Shown: positions 25,958-35,328, counted from the stretch's first letter. The stretch is DNA of 64,000 bases from JALOLV01 sp046295175 (GCA_046295175.1 JBKBNY010000006.1:186001-250000); one strand, 5' to 3'. Numbers and translations: made by a program. Notes: a model not told the origin generated them from the sequence alone.

Positions 25958-26890
25958 GTGTCGCAGATTTTGAGAAATACCCAATTAATCAAGCAAAAAG
26001 CCATTGATTTAGGCTTTGATGCGTGTGGTATTTCTAAAGCTGAGTTTCTCGAAGATGAAGCTCCAAGACTCGAAAAATGGCTTAATCTCAATATGCATGG
26101 TCAAATGGCCTACATGGCCAACCATTTTGATAAACGCCTCGACCCCAGAAAATTAGTTGATGGTGCAAAATCTGTCATCTCAGTTCTGCTCAATTATTAT
26201 CCCGAAGAAAAACTCCCCGAAAGCAAAGAAGACATTAAAATCTCGAAATACGCCTACGGAACCGATTATCATTATGTTTTGAAAGATAAACTCAAAGATT
26301 TGATGGAGTTTATTGGCGAAGAAATTGGTGAGGTAAACGGAAGAATCTTTGTGGATTCGGCACCAGTAATGGATAAAGCCTGGGCAAAAAAAAGCGGTAT
26401 CGGTTGGATTGGAAAACACACAAATCTAATTAATCGAAGTATCGGAAGTTTCTTTTTTATAGGAGAAATCATCTGCGATTTAGACCTCGAACCCGATGCC
26501 TCTATCAAAGATTATTGCGGAACTTGCACACGCTGCATTGATGCCTGCCCGACTGATGCAATTGTGGAGCCTTATGTAGTTGATGGCTCAAAATGTATCA
26601 GTTATTTTACGATTGAACTAAAAGATGCCATCCCCGATGAAGTAAAAGGCAAGTTTGAAAACTGGGCTTTTGGCTGCGACATTTGCCAAGATGTTTGTCC
26701 GTGGAATTCGTTTGCTAAACCCCACAAAACTCCTGAATTTGACCCACATCCACAACTTAAAGAATTTACAAATAACGATTGGCAAGAAATAACCGAAGAG
26801 GTTTTTCGAGAGATTTTTAGAAGAAGTGCTGTAAAAAGAACAAAACACGAAGGTCTCAAAAGAAATATAAAGTTTATTTTGGATTACTAA
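25958..26890 (+). CDS. queG: Epoxyqueuosine reductase
   Basis: 310 aa. Cobalamin- and iron-sulfur-dependent enzyme performing the last step of queuosine synthesis on tRNA. Two ferredoxin-type clusters are visible: CGTCTRCIDACPTDA (about 187-201) and CDICQDVCPWN (about 241-251). The family's ISKAEFLEDEAPRLEKWL and SAPVMDKAWAKKSGIGWIGKH segments are present. No ATG fits, because the frame is closed by a stop at 25934-25936; the GTG at 25958 gives the expected N-terminus (NTQLIKQKAIDLGFDACGISKA). It probably forms an operon with ybeY. Confidence 0.96.
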   Translation: MSQILRNTQLIKQKAIDLGFDACGISKAEFLEDEAPRLEKWLNLNMHGQMAYMANHFDKRLDPRKLVDGAKSVISVLLNYYPEEKLPESKEDIKISKYAYGTDYHYVLKDKLKDLMEFIGEEIGEVNGRIFVDSAPVMDKAWAKKSGIGWIGKHTNLINRSIGSFFFIGEIICDLDLEPDASIKDYCGTCTRCIDACPTDAIVEPYVVDGSKCISYFTIELKDAIPDEVKGKFENWAFGCDICQDVCPWNSFAKPHKTPEFDPHPQLKEFTNNDWQEITEEVFREIFRRSAVKRTKHEGLKRNIKFILDY

Positions 26891-27002
26891 TCATTACGTT
26901 AATCACCAATTTTTTCGTTTAGTGTACAATATTTGTAAAATTAGGTTAAAATAATACCTATCATTGTGGCACTGTAACTGCTGAAACTGTATTGAAATAA
27001 AA

Positions 27003-27710
27003 ATGCTTTATCCTAAGAAAATATTGGTTATTGATGACGACCCAGTGTGGGGTTTGTTTACCGAATCAATCATTGTAGAATCAAACTACAACTTTGTAGG
27101 TTTTGCGAGTTCAATAAATGAAGCTCAAAGGTTAATAAACGAGCTAAAACCTGATGTTGTAGTGGCAGATGTAATGGTAGATTCAGTTTCCATTATTCCT
27201 ATCTTGAGTCAACCTCAATACAACAACCTCTACGTGGTTTTCATGACGAGTTTTACCGATTCAAAACTTTTTGAAGATTCTAAACACCACCCAAAAAGCA
27301 CCTACATCATCAAACCATTCCACAAATTAAGTCTTATTGCCGCAATCGACCTATTATTATCAAAAGTCATTCAGCAAGAAAGAACCAATGATAAATTCAT
27401 AACCTTACAAGAAGCCCAAATCAAAAGACTGAATATTGAAAAGATTGCAATAATAAAGGCCGATGGTAATTACTGTATGATTACCACCACCGAAAACAAA
27501 AAATTTGTAAGGAAAATATCCCTCAAAAAAATGATGGAACTCCTCGATTCACGGTTTATGGTTGTTTATCGTGGATTTGCAGTAAATACCAATCATATCA
27601 GTAAAATTGACTTTTTGAGTCAAAAGATATTTATTGGAAATCAAGAAATACCTATCGGACGAGAATACAAACACGAAATCGCAAAACTTTCGGGATTAAT
27701 TCAAATCTAA
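27003..27710 (+). CDS. LytTR-family response regulator
   Basis: 235 aa. The receiver domain (1-120) has the acidic pocket IDDDP at 10-14, phospho-acceptor D56 in VVVADVMVDS, T82 in MTS and K104 in IIKPF. The C-terminal LytTR DNA-binding domain (about 140-235) has EKIAIIKADGNYCMI, RKISLKKMMELLD, FMVVYRGFAVNTNHIS and IPIGREYKHEI. It is a cytoplasmic transcription factor that binds direct repeats upstream of its targets. The histidine kinase gene 127 bp downstream is the likely partner. Target genes are unknown. Confidence 0.93.
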   Translation: MLYPKKILVIDDDPVWGLFTESIIVESNYNFVGFASSINEAQRLINELKPDVVVADVMVDSVSIIPILSQPQYNNLYVVFMTSFTDSKLFEDSKHHPKSTYIIKPFHKLSLIAAIDLLLSKVIQQERTNDKFITLQEAQIKRLNIEKIAIIKADGNYCMITTTENKKFVRKISLKKMMELLDSRFMVVYRGFAVNTNHISKIDFLSQKIFIGNQEIPIGREYKHEIAKLSGLIQI

Positions 27711-27837
27711 AATCATGTTTTCTTGCCAATTAAATTTAAGATTCCAGAAATTCACCAAAAACATTCTTCGATATTAAGGCTGACGAATCTGAATTTGCTA
27801 AATTTATACTCAATAAAGTGAATCAAAAGGTAAACCT

Positions 27838-29868
27838 ATGAGAAAGTTATTTCAAACACTACTTTTATGGAGTATTGTCGCTTCGATTACTCACGCACAA
27901 AAACCGATTCTACAAATCCTTAAAGAAAATCAAAATAGTGAGTTCAAAGAAGGTGTCCAATTCATTTTGAATAAAAAGTATGATTCGGCAAAAGGTTATT
28001 TCAATAAAGAATTACAGAGCCCAAACCTTACATCTGAGCAAAGTGACTTTATCAGTCTTTGTATCGGAGCAGCTCAGCACCTCAATGGTGATATGGAAGA
28101 TGCCATAAAATCTTTCAAAAAAGTCAGCAAAAATTTTAAATATTCATGCACGACCAATCTGCTCATTGGAAAAAATTATCAGAATCTTGGTAAAATAGAT
28201 AGTATCAACAAATATGCTGATTTGTGCATTAAAAATTGTCCCAATTTTTCGCAGGGATATTCACTCAAGAAAGAATACTATCAACTCACCTATCAATTCG
28301 ATAAAGCATTAATCTATGCTCACAAAAGCCTAAAACTTGATGAAGAATCTAAAGATGATGTACAGATTTCGGGTTCACTCTGCGATATTGGCAATGTTTG
28401 GATTGGCTTAAATGATTACAAGAAAGCACTCAGTTATTTTAATCAGTCGCTTGAGCTTCATCAAAAAAAGGGCTTCACCGATAATTTATTTCTTACTTAC
28501 ATTGGCATCATCGATAGTTATCGAGAAATGGGCGATTTACCCAAAAGTTTAGAATTTATCACTAAGGCCGAAGGGCTATTTCATACCGTACCTCAGCACA
28601 AAGCTGGTGAGGTAATCTTGAGAAAGGGCTTTACTTATAGCCTAATGGGTAAAAATAATGAGGCAATTGATTCATACCGAAACGCCTTGGAAATCTTTGA
28701 AAAAGCTCAAAAACAGGCTTTTATAGCCAATACGTATATACTATTAGGTAGGCTACAATTTGAAACAAAAGATTACGCAAATGCCGAGAGGAATCTTTTA
28801 AAAGGCAAAGAGGTTGCTGAAAATAATCGCATTGCCGGAATGCAGCAAAATGCTATCGGACTGCTTTACGACCTCTACGAACAAAAGCAAGATTACAAAA
28901 ATGCTTTTACTTATTTGAAGCGATTTAAAGCTTTAGAAGACAGCAGTTTTACGATTGAAAAAGAAAATCAAATATCGGAATTATCGACCAAATACGAGAC
29001 CGAAAAGAAAGAAGCTCAAAACAAACTGTTATCGGCCGAAGTCAAATCGGCTCAATTCAAACAAAAACTATACCTTATTATTGGAGCAATTTTGGCTATT
29101 TTCTTGGTAATTGTAGTCTTTTTGGGTTTAAGATTGAAAAAGTTGAATTCCAAACTCAATGATTCATTGGTCGAAATCAGGAAGTATAGCGAAACAATCG
29201 AAAAAATGTTTACCATCATATCGCACGATATTCGTAGTCCTCTTAATACGTATCAACGTTATACCGAAATTGTGGGGTATTTAGTTCGTAACAAACAATT
29301 TGACCGATTAGATAAAACGCTGTCACAAATTGATGAATTAGGGCTTCATTTATCAACTTTACTGAACAATCTATTACAATGGAGCATCAGTCAACAAAAA
29401 AAGGATAGTATATCACTCAAAGAGGTAAACATCAAAACCTTTTTTGAGTCGTTAATGCCCATTTATCGTGAAATGTCTAGGTTAAAGTCTATCACACTCG
29501 TAGAAGAACATGCGGAGCAAACTATTACGACAGACCCAAATTCATTTGGATTAATTGTTAGAAATTTACTCGACAACGCACTAAAATATACTCCCGAAGG
29601 CGAAAAAGTGTCGCTTCAAACATTTGTCGAGCAAAACAATTTGGTTTTTCAAATCAAGAATAAGAGTTTCAAAATGGATAATGTACAAGTCAATAAAATT
29701 AAGGAGCTTTTTGACGGTATAAAAGAATACTCTTTTGGCGAGGATGGTTTGGGTGTTGGGTTGATTCTGATAAATCAATTTGCTAAAAAAATCAAATCAA
29801 CGATTTTATTTGAACAAAACCCTGATGGATTGACGACATTTAAGTTAAGCCTGCCATTGGCAAATTAA
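27838..29868 (+). CDS. TPR-containing sensor histidine kinase (HisKA type)
   Basis: 676 aa. A signal peptide (1-21, ITHAQ) is followed by tetratricopeptide repeats (about 35-375, for example ISGSLCDIGNVWIGLNDYKKALSYF-type units), a coiled segment, one membrane helix (about 409-432) and a second coiled coil. The HisKA domain carries H463 in FTIISHDIRSPLNTY. HATPase_c shows LVRNLLDNALKYTPEG and GLGVGLILINQF. The protein probably senses through periplasmic TPRs and passes phosphate to the LytTR regulator just upstream. That pairing is slightly unusual, since LytTR regulators more often work with LytS-type kinases. Confidence 0.92.
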   Translation: MRKLFQTLLLWSIVASITHAQKPILQILKENQNSEFKEGVQFILNKKYDSAKGYFNKELQSPNLTSEQSDFISLCIGAAQHLNGDMEDAIKSFKKVSKNFKYSCTTNLLIGKNYQNLGKIDSINKYADLCIKNCPNFSQGYSLKKEYYQLTYQFDKALIYAHKSLKLDEESKDDVQISGSLCDIGNVWIGLNDYKKALSYFNQSLELHQKKGFTDNLFLTYIGIIDSYREMGDLPKSLEFITKAEGLFHTVPQHKAGEVILRKGFTYSLMGKNNEAIDSYRNALEIFEKAQKQAFIANTYILLGRLQFETKDYANAERNLLKGKEVAENNRIAGMQQNAIGLLYDLYEQKQDYKNAFTYLKRFKALEDSSFTIEKENQISELSTKYETEKKEAQNKLLSAEVKSAQFKQKLYLIIGAILAIFLVIVVFLGLRLKKLNSKLNDSLVEIRKYSETIEKMFTIISHDIRSPLNTYQRYTEIVGYLVRNKQFDRLDKTLSQIDELGLHLSTLLNNLLQWSISQQKKDSISLKEVNIKTFFESLMPIYREMSRLKSITLVEEHAEQTITTDPNSFGLIVRNLLDNALKYTPEGEKVSLQTFVEQNNLVFQIKNKSFKMDNVQVNKIKELFDGIKEYSFGEDGLGVGLILINQFAKKIKSTILFEQNPDGLTTFKLSLPLAN

Positions 29869-29869
29869 A

Positions 29870-29898
29870 AAAGACACCCGACAATGCCAAGTGTCTTT
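29870..29898 (+). terminator. Possible terminator after the sensor kinase
   Basis: An 8-bp stem AAAGACAC/GTGTCTTT (29870-29877 with 29891-29898) with a 13-nt loop immediately follows the stop codon. The T-tail is short, so termination strength is uncertain. Confidence 0.5.
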
Positions 29899-30091
29899 CA
29901 AGGACAATAACTGCTTTGCTTTCCTATGTTAGTCCTCAGCAAAAGTGCTTTAGGAAAATTGGTCTTTTTACTTTTTGAGTTAATGAATTACATTGCCAAT
30001 ATCCGTAATTTATTTGACCACTCGACATAAATTGGTGATTAGCAACTTTTTTTGTCCACTAATTTTAAAGCGAGCGTTTATTCTTTTTTGA

Positions 30092-30099
30092 TATATTTG
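30092..30099 (+). promoter_or_regulatory. Candidate -7 box of the BASS-family transporter gene
   Basis: TATATTTG matches TAnnTTTG, 60 bp upstream of the ATG at 30160. No clear -33 TTG. Confidence 0.3.
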
Positions 30100-30159
30100 T
30101 GAAATTCGAGCTTTAAACAGCTTTGTTATAAAAAACAAGATATTCAACCCATCTAATCA

Positions 30160-31083
30160 ATGAAAAATTACCTCTACACGTTGTCGATAATCTTGGCAGC
30201 AAGCATTGCTTATTTTTTTCCCGAATACTTTATTCAAGTCGGTGATTTCAAACTCTCAAATCTGATTCTTCCGCTCCTCCAGATTATTATGTTTGGTATG
30301 GGAACAACCATGAGTTATGATGATTTTATTGGAGTCATAAAAATGCCAAAGGCTGTAATTATTGGTCTGGTCTGCCAATTTACAATCATGCCATTTTTAG
30401 GATTTACTATTGCCAACGTTTTCGATTTCCCACCCGAAATCTCTGCCGGAATCATCCTTATCGGTAGTTCGCCGAGTGGATTAGCCTCAAATGTAATGTC
30501 ATACATTGCCAAAGCAAACGTAGCACTTTCTATTACAATTACTTCGTTTGCCACGCTTTTAGCACCGATAATGACACCACTTTTGATGAAATTTTTAGGA
30601 GGTCAATTTATCGAAGTTGAGTTTTGGAGTATGTTCGTAGATATTTTTAAAATCATCATTATCCCTGTCGGAATTGGATTCCTTTTGAATAAGATTCTAA
30701 AAGAGAAAGGAGAATGGCTACAAAAAGTTCTACCAGTTATTTCGATGGCAGGAATTGCCCTTATCATTGTCGTAATCACAGCAGCTGGACAAAAATCTCT
30801 CCAAACGGTTGGTTTTACGCTGATTTTAGCAACATTGATTCACAATATCGGAGGATTTATTTTAGGCTACTGGGGAGCGAGATTATTCAAATTACCAGAG
30901 CAAGATTGTAGAACAGTTGCGATTGAAGTTGGGCTTCAAAACGCAGGTTTGGCTTCTGGATTGGCGAAAACAATGGGTAAATTAGCAACAGTAGGCCTTG
31001 CTCCTGCCCTATTTGGACCAATTATGAATATCAATGGTTCGTTGTTAGCGAGTTTTTGGAGTAAGAGAATACCAAAATCTTAG
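30160..31083 (+). CDS. Bile acid:sodium symporter family transporter (BASS)
   Basis: 307 aa inner-membrane protein with about nine or ten hydrophobic helices. BASS-family motifs are visible: MFGMGTTMSYDDF, PFLGFTI, LIGSSPSGLASNVMSYIAKANVALSITITS (the broken-helix sodium-site region) and EVGLQNAGLASGLA. Members are sodium-coupled importers of organic anions such as bile acids, pyruvate or pantoate. The actual substrate here is unknown. It is a single gene flanked by its own promoter-like box and by a palindrome. Confidence 0.93.
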   Translation: MKNYLYTLSIILAASIAYFFPEYFIQVGDFKLSNLILPLLQIIMFGMGTTMSYDDFIGVIKMPKAVIIGLVCQFTIMPFLGFTIANVFDFPPEISAGIILIGSSPSGLASNVMSYIAKANVALSITITSFATLLAPIMTPLLMKFLGGQFIEVEFWSMFVDIFKIIIIPVGIGFLLNKILKEKGEWLQKVLPVISMAGIALIIVVITAAGQKSLQTVGFTLILATLIHNIGGFILGYWGARLFKLPEQDCRTVAIEVGLQNAGLASGLAKTMGKLATVGLAPALFGPIMNINGSLLASFWSKRIPKS

Positions 31084-31091
31084 GAAAATTT

Positions 31092-31152
31092 AACTCTGAC
31101 AGAAACGCCGACAGGGTTTTGAACGCCAGACGGCAAGTCCCTGTCGGAGTTT
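31092..31152. repeat. Intergenic palindrome, GACAGGG family (copy 4, compound)
   Basis: Two nested pairings are possible: 31092-31102 with 31141-31151 (11 nt, one mismatch), and 31108-31116 with 31139-31147 (9 nt perfect). The right part (31122-31152) matches copy 1 at 28 of 31 positions. It lies between the convergent transporter and rfbA genes. Confidence 0.8.
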
Positions 31153-31166
31153 AGTTCTCGATTAAT

Positions 31167-32027
31167 CTATTTCAAAATATTCAACAAATATTGCCCATAA
31201 CCGCTTTTCACAAGCGGTTTTGCAATGGTTTGCAATTGTTCGGCATTGATGAAGCCCATTCGGTAGGCAACCTCTTCGATACAACCGATTTTCAAACTTT
31301 GGCGTTCTTCGATAACCTGAACGAATTGACCTGCTTGCATCAACGACTGGAAAGTGCCAGTATCGAGCCAAGCGGTTCCACGATTCATTACGCCTACTTT
31401 TAATTTACCTTTTTCGAGATAAACACGGTTGATATCAGTAATTTCTAACTCTCCTCGCGGGCTTGGTTTGATATTTTTTGCGATTTCGACAACTTCATTA
31501 TCATAAAAGTATAGACCAGGCACGGCAAAATTAGATTTTGGATGCGTTGGTTTTTCTTCAATCGAAATTACTTTGTTATCGGCATCAAATTCTACTACAC
31601 CGTATCGCTCAGGGTCATGCACAGGATACGCAAATACGATTCCACCATCGGGGTCGGCACTGCTTTGGAGCAATTTGCTGAGGCCACTTCCGTAAAAAAT
31701 ATTATCGCCCAGTACCAAGGCCACTTTATCTTTTCCGATGAATTCTTCACCAATTATAAAGGCTTGGGCAAGCCCATCAGGGCTTGGTTGTTCGGCATAG
31801 CTAAACTCACAACCAATTTGATGACCATCGCCAAGGAGTTTCTTGAAATGTGGCAAGTCATGCGGTGTTGAGATAATCAGGATTTCTCTGATACCTGCCA
31901 ACATCAAAATCGAAAGCGGATAATAAATCATCGGCTTATCATAAACTGGCATTAATTGTTTACTTACCGCCAATGTAAGTGGGTGAAGTCGAGTTCCGCT
32001 TCCGCCCGCAAGAATGATACCTTTCAT
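31167..32027 (-). CDS. rfbA: Glucose-1-phosphate thymidylyltransferase
   Basis: 286 aa. Makes dTDP-glucose from dTTP and glucose 1-phosphate. The nucleotide-binding GGSGTRLHPLT (8-18) and the KPMIYYPLS motif are at the N-terminus, with VLGDNIFYG, EEKPTHPKSNFAVPGLYFYD and RGTAWLDTGT further on. Length is standard. It lies 60 bp downstream of rfbB on the same strand, so the two are probably co-transcribed. The product feeds O-antigen or exopolysaccharide sugars; rfbC and rfbD are not in the window. Confidence 0.98.
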   Translation of the reverse strand: MKGIILAGGSGTRLHPLTLAVSKQLMPVYDKPMIYYPLSILMLAGIREILIISTPHDLPHFKKLLGDGHQIGCEFSYAEQPSPDGLAQAFIIGEEFIGKDKVALVLGDNIFYGSGLSKLLQSSADPDGGIVFAYPVHDPERYGVVEFDADNKVISIEEKPTHPKSNFAVPGLYFYDNEVVEIAKNIKPSPRGELEITDINRVYLEKGKLKVGVMNRGTAWLDTGTFQSLMQAGQFVQVIEERQSLKIGCIEEVAYRMGFINAEQLQTIAKPLVKSGYGQYLLNILK

Positions 32028-32030
32028 AAG

Positions 32031-32065
32031 ATAAATTAGTGAATCGTGAATGAGCGAATGAATGA
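32031..32065. repeat. Degenerate short tandem repeat upstream of rfbA
   Basis: GAAT-rich repeat array that begins with ATAAATTAGTGAAT, 3 bp from the rfbA start. It matches 53668-53695 upstream of rbfA except for one extra 7-nt unit and two substitutions. Confidence 0.6.
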
Positions 32066-32087
32066 ATAATTCATCTCATACTATAAT

Positions 32088-33143
32088 TTATTTATACATT
32101 TCCTTATAATAATTCATGTACTCGCCACTTGTGACATTGTTGAGCCAATCTTTATTTGATAAATACCAATCAACCGTTTTTTCGAGTCCTTCTTCAAACT
32201 GAAGTGAAGGTTCCCAGCCTAATTCGTTCATCAATTTAGAGGCATCAATCGCATAGCGAAGGTCATGGCCAGCACGGTCGGTAACGTAGGTAATCAAACT
32301 TGCCGATTCACCTTCCATTCTACCGAGTTTATTATCCATAATTTTGCACAAAAGATGTACCAAATCTATGTTTTTCCACTCATTGAATCCACCAATGTTG
32401 TAAGTTTCGCCGTTGCCACCGTTATGATAAATCGTATCAATTGCTCTTGCATGGTCTATCACATAAAGCCAATCACGCACGTTTTCGCCTTTTCCGTAAA
32501 CTGGAAGAGGACGATGATTTAAAATATTATTAATCATCAATGGTATCAGCTTCTCAGGAAAATGATTCGGCCCGTAATTATTTGAGCAATTTGAAATAAC
32601 AACTGGCAATTTATAAGTGTTATGATAGGCTCTCACAAAGTGGTCGGATGAAGCCTTAGATGCCGAATACGGCGAACGAGGGTCGTATTTGGTAGTTTCT
32701 AAAAAGAAATCTTCTGGGTTGTGTAATTCTCCGTAAACTTCATCGGTTGATACATGATAGAAGCGTTTTCCTTCAAAATTAACCGATTTCCAAGCGTTTC
32801 GAGCTTCATTTAAGAGATTAACTGTACCAATGACATTCGTCATCACAAAAGCCATTGGGTCGGTGATTGACCTATCAACGTGGCTTTCGGCTGCTAAGTG
32901 GATTACTCCATCAAAATTGTATTTTTGAAATAAACCTTTGATGTATTCTGCATCTACAATATCGCCATGCTCAAATTTATAATTGGGTGCATCTTGAATA
33001 TCTTTAAGATTTGCAAGATTACCCGCATAAGTCAATTTATCAAGGTTGACAATTTGGTAATTTGGGTATTTCGTTACAAAAAGTCTCACAACGTGTGAGC
33101 CAATAAAGCCAGCTCCACCAGTTATCAATATACATTTATCCAT
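32088..33143 (-). CDS. rfbB: dTDP-glucose 4,6-dehydratase
   Basis: 351 aa short-chain dehydrogenase/reductase of the extended type. NAD-binding GGAGFIGSH is near residues 8-16, followed by HLAAESHVDRS, the catalytic STDEVYGEL (Thr-Asp-Glu) and SPYSASKASSD (YxxxK). It converts dTDP-glucose to dTDP-4-keto-6-deoxyglucose, the step after RfbA. Transcribed in the order rfbB-rfbA. Confidence 0.98.
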   Translation of the reverse strand: MDKCILITGGAGFIGSHVVRLFVTKYPNYQIVNLDKLTYAGNLANLKDIQDAPNYKFEHGDIVDAEYIKGLFQKYNFDGVIHLAAESHVDRSITDPMAFVMTNVIGTVNLLNEARNAWKSVNFEGKRFYHVSTDEVYGELHNPEDFFLETTKYDPRSPYSASKASSDHFVRAYHNTYKLPVVISNCSNNYGPNHFPEKLIPLMINNILNHRPLPVYGKGENVRDWLYVIDHARAIDTIYHNGGNGETYNIGGFNEWKNIDLVHLLCKIMDNKLGRMEGESASLITYVTDRAGHDLRYAIDASKLMNELGWEPSLQFEEGLEKTVDWYLSNKDWLNNVTSGEYMNYYKEMYK

Positions 33144-33280
33144 ATTTCCAGTATCAAATATTAAGTCCGAGATATAAATTAGTTTATGTTATTCCTTAAT
33201 GGTTAATCGTCAATATAAGACTGATAATCAGTCGATTACAAGTTTCAATTAACTATTTTCGATTAACTACTAATAAGTTT

Positions 33281-34294
33281 TTATTTTTTAGTAATTTTTT
33301 TCTGCCAACGCCAAGCGTCTTTTAGACTTTCGGCAAGTGTTTTTTCAGCCTTCCAGCCCATTATTTCTTGAGCTTTTGTCGTAATAGCGTATATTTTTTC
33401 GGTATCACCAGGTCTGCGTGGACCAATTTCGTAATTGAGCTTAATTTTATTAACCTTTTCAAAGGTTTTTACCAATTGCATTACCGAAACGCCATCTCCA
33501 GTGCCAATATTAAATGTATCGTAATAATTATCAGCCTGTTTTTTCAGCAAATTTAATGCTGCAACGTGTGCTTTGGCTAAATCTACAACGTGGATAAAGT
33601 CACGGATATTTGTACCATCCGGTGTGTTATAATCACTACCGAAAACCGTCAATTTATCTCTTAATCCCGCGGCTGTTTGGGTAATATACGGCACTAAATT
33701 GCTCGGAACTCCATTCGGTAATTCGCCAATTTGAGCCGTCGGATGGGCTCCAATCGGATTAAAATATCTTAAAGAAATTATTTTGAGCGGACTACCCGAA
33801 ACGATTGTATCTCTCAAAATATCTTCGCACATCGCTTTTGTACTTCCGTAAGGTGAAGTAGCAGGCTGGCGAGGTGTGTTTTCATCAACTGGGATAATTT
33901 CAGGCTGACCATAAACCGTACAAGATGATGAAAAAACAAGGTTTTTGACACCTAATTTATTCATTACTTGTAATAACTTCACTGTAGAACCAATGTTATT
34001 TTCGTAATATTTCAAAGGGTTTTGTACCGACTCTCCTACTGCTTTGTAAGCTGCAAAATGAATCACTCCCTCTATGTTTTCGTCAATAAAAATCTTTTCT
34101 AATGTCTTAACATCATTACAGTTTTTGCTGTAACATTTGATATTCTTCTTGAGAATCTTCTTCAAACCTTTCAAAACAGATTTCTCTGAATTGCTAAAAT
34201 CATCAATAATAACGGGGTCGAAACCAGCATTGACGAGTTCTACCACTGTATGAGAGCCAATGAAACCTGCACCGCCCGTAACCAAAATTTTCAT
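33281..34294 (-). CDS. galE: UDP-glucose 4-epimerase
   Basis: 337 aa. Interconverts UDP-glucose and UDP-galactose with tightly bound NAD+. N-terminal GGAGFIGSH, HFAAYKAVGES, catalytic SSSCTVYG and SPYGSTKAMCED (YxxxK), then the RYFNPIGAHP substrate-binding segment. It lies 137 bp upstream of rfbB in the same direction, which suggests a nucleotide-sugar gene group rather than a tight operon. Alternative activity on UDP-GlcNAc cannot be excluded. Confidence 0.97.
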   Translation of the reverse strand: MKILVTGGAGFIGSHTVVELVNAGFDPVIIDDFSNSEKSVLKGLKKILKKNIKCYSKNCNDVKTLEKIFIDENIEGVIHFAAYKAVGESVQNPLKYYENNIGSTVKLLQVMNKLGVKNLVFSSSCTVYGQPEIIPVDENTPRQPATSPYGSTKAMCEDILRDTIVSGSPLKIISLRYFNPIGAHPTAQIGELPNGVPSNLVPYITQTAAGLRDKLTVFGSDYNTPDGTNIRDFIHVVDLAKAHVAALNLLKKQADNYYDTFNIGTGDGVSVMQLVKTFEKVNKIKLNYEIGPRRPGDTEKIYAITTKAQEIMGWKAEKTLAESLKDAWRWQKKITKK

Positions 34295-34356
34295 AATAAA
34301 TTGTTTTTTTGTGAAGGTTCTAAAAGATTTTTATAGAATTTTGTTTGTTTTTTGTG

Positions 34357-34364
34357 CAAAAATA
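34357..34364 (-). promoter_or_regulatory. Candidate -7 box for galE
   Basis: Reads TATTTTTG on the minus strand, 62 bp upstream of the galE ATG. No -33 TTG at standard spacing. Confidence 0.3.
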
Positions 34365-34491
34365 TGAATTTAGTGGTGTAAATAAAAAACCTTGCAATAA
34401 AGTTAGTTCGGTTATTCGTTCAGTAGCACAAACAAACCGAATAAATACCTAATAATCAACCATTTAAGCAAAGTATGTAAGAGGTCAATAT

Positions 34492-35328
34492 ATGAATGAT
34501 AACGAAATAAGAGCTTTGGTTTCTTTGCTCGATGATGATGATACAGAAATTGTTCAACATGTCGAAAAACAGATTCGTACATTGGGTGGGCAAATTATTC
34601 CTTACCTCGAAGACCATTGGGAAGAGAATAGCTTTAACCCTTTGATGCAGAAAAAAATCGAGAACTTGATTCACGATTTACAATATAATTCGGTTATCGA
34701 ACGACTACAAGAATGGCGAGACAATGGTTGTGTTGATTTGCTCGAAGGTATGTGGATAATCGCGACCTATCAATATCCAGACCTCAACCTCGAAAAACTA
34801 AAACAATACATCCAAGATATGTATTTTGATGTTTGGCTCGAATCTCGCGAAGACATTCATCCTCACGACCAAGTGAGAGTTATCAATCAAATATTCTTCG
34901 AAAAATACAAATTTTCGCCAAATACCAAAAACTTTCATTCGGCTGCAAACTCGATGATTAACCAAGTTTTTGATTTGAAACGTGGCAATCCGATTTCGCT
35001 TTGTGTCATATATATGCTCGTTGCACAAAAACTCGGGATGCCCGTTTATGGAGTAAATCTACCGAGTATTTTTGTACTTGTTTACAAAAGTCCGCAATTA
35101 CAATTCTACATTAATGTATTTAACAAAGGACTTATTTTTACGAAGAATGACATTGATAATTATATAAAACAGCTCAATCTCGAAAAAATTGAGACATTTT
35201 ATGAGCCTTGCAATAACATCGATATTATTCGTAGGGTTTTGCGAAATCTTGTAGTTTCGTTCGAAAAAACTGGCGATTATGACCGCATGCAAGAAGTTGA
35301 TACTATACTACGTTCGGTATTAGAGTAA
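34492..35328 (+). CDS. SirB1-like transglutaminase-core protein
   Basis: 278 aa. The N-terminal helical part (1-90) is followed by the SirB1/transglutaminase-core-2 signature: FHSAANSMINQVFDLKRGNPISLCVIYMLV-type text (about 145-180) and QKLGMPVYGVNLPSIFVL. In typical SirB1 proteins the last piece reads GVNLPGHFLV; here GHF is SIF, so the conserved His is missing. Function of the family is unknown. Cytoplasmic, no signal. It is a single gene with short flanking gaps. Confidence 0.85.
   Translation: MNDNEIRALVSLLDDDDTEIVQHVEKQIRTLGGQIIPYLEDHWEENSFNPLMQKKIENLIHDLQYNSVIERLQEWRDNGCVDLLEGMWIIATYQYPDLNLEKLKQYIQDMYFDVWLESREDIHPHDQVRVINQIFFEKYKFSPNTKNFHSAANSMINQVFDLKRGNPISLCVIYMLVAQKLGMPVYGVNLPSIFVLVYKSPQLQFYINVFNKGLIFTKNDIDNYIKQLNLEKIETFYEPCNNIDIIRRVLRNLVVSFEKTGDYDRMQEVDTILRSVLE

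Noticed and set aside
3724..31152. Palindromic repeats considered as a CRISPR array or insertion-sequence ends
   Set aside because: The copies are single, thousands of bases apart and lie between unrelated genes. There are no spacers, no cas genes and no transposase.
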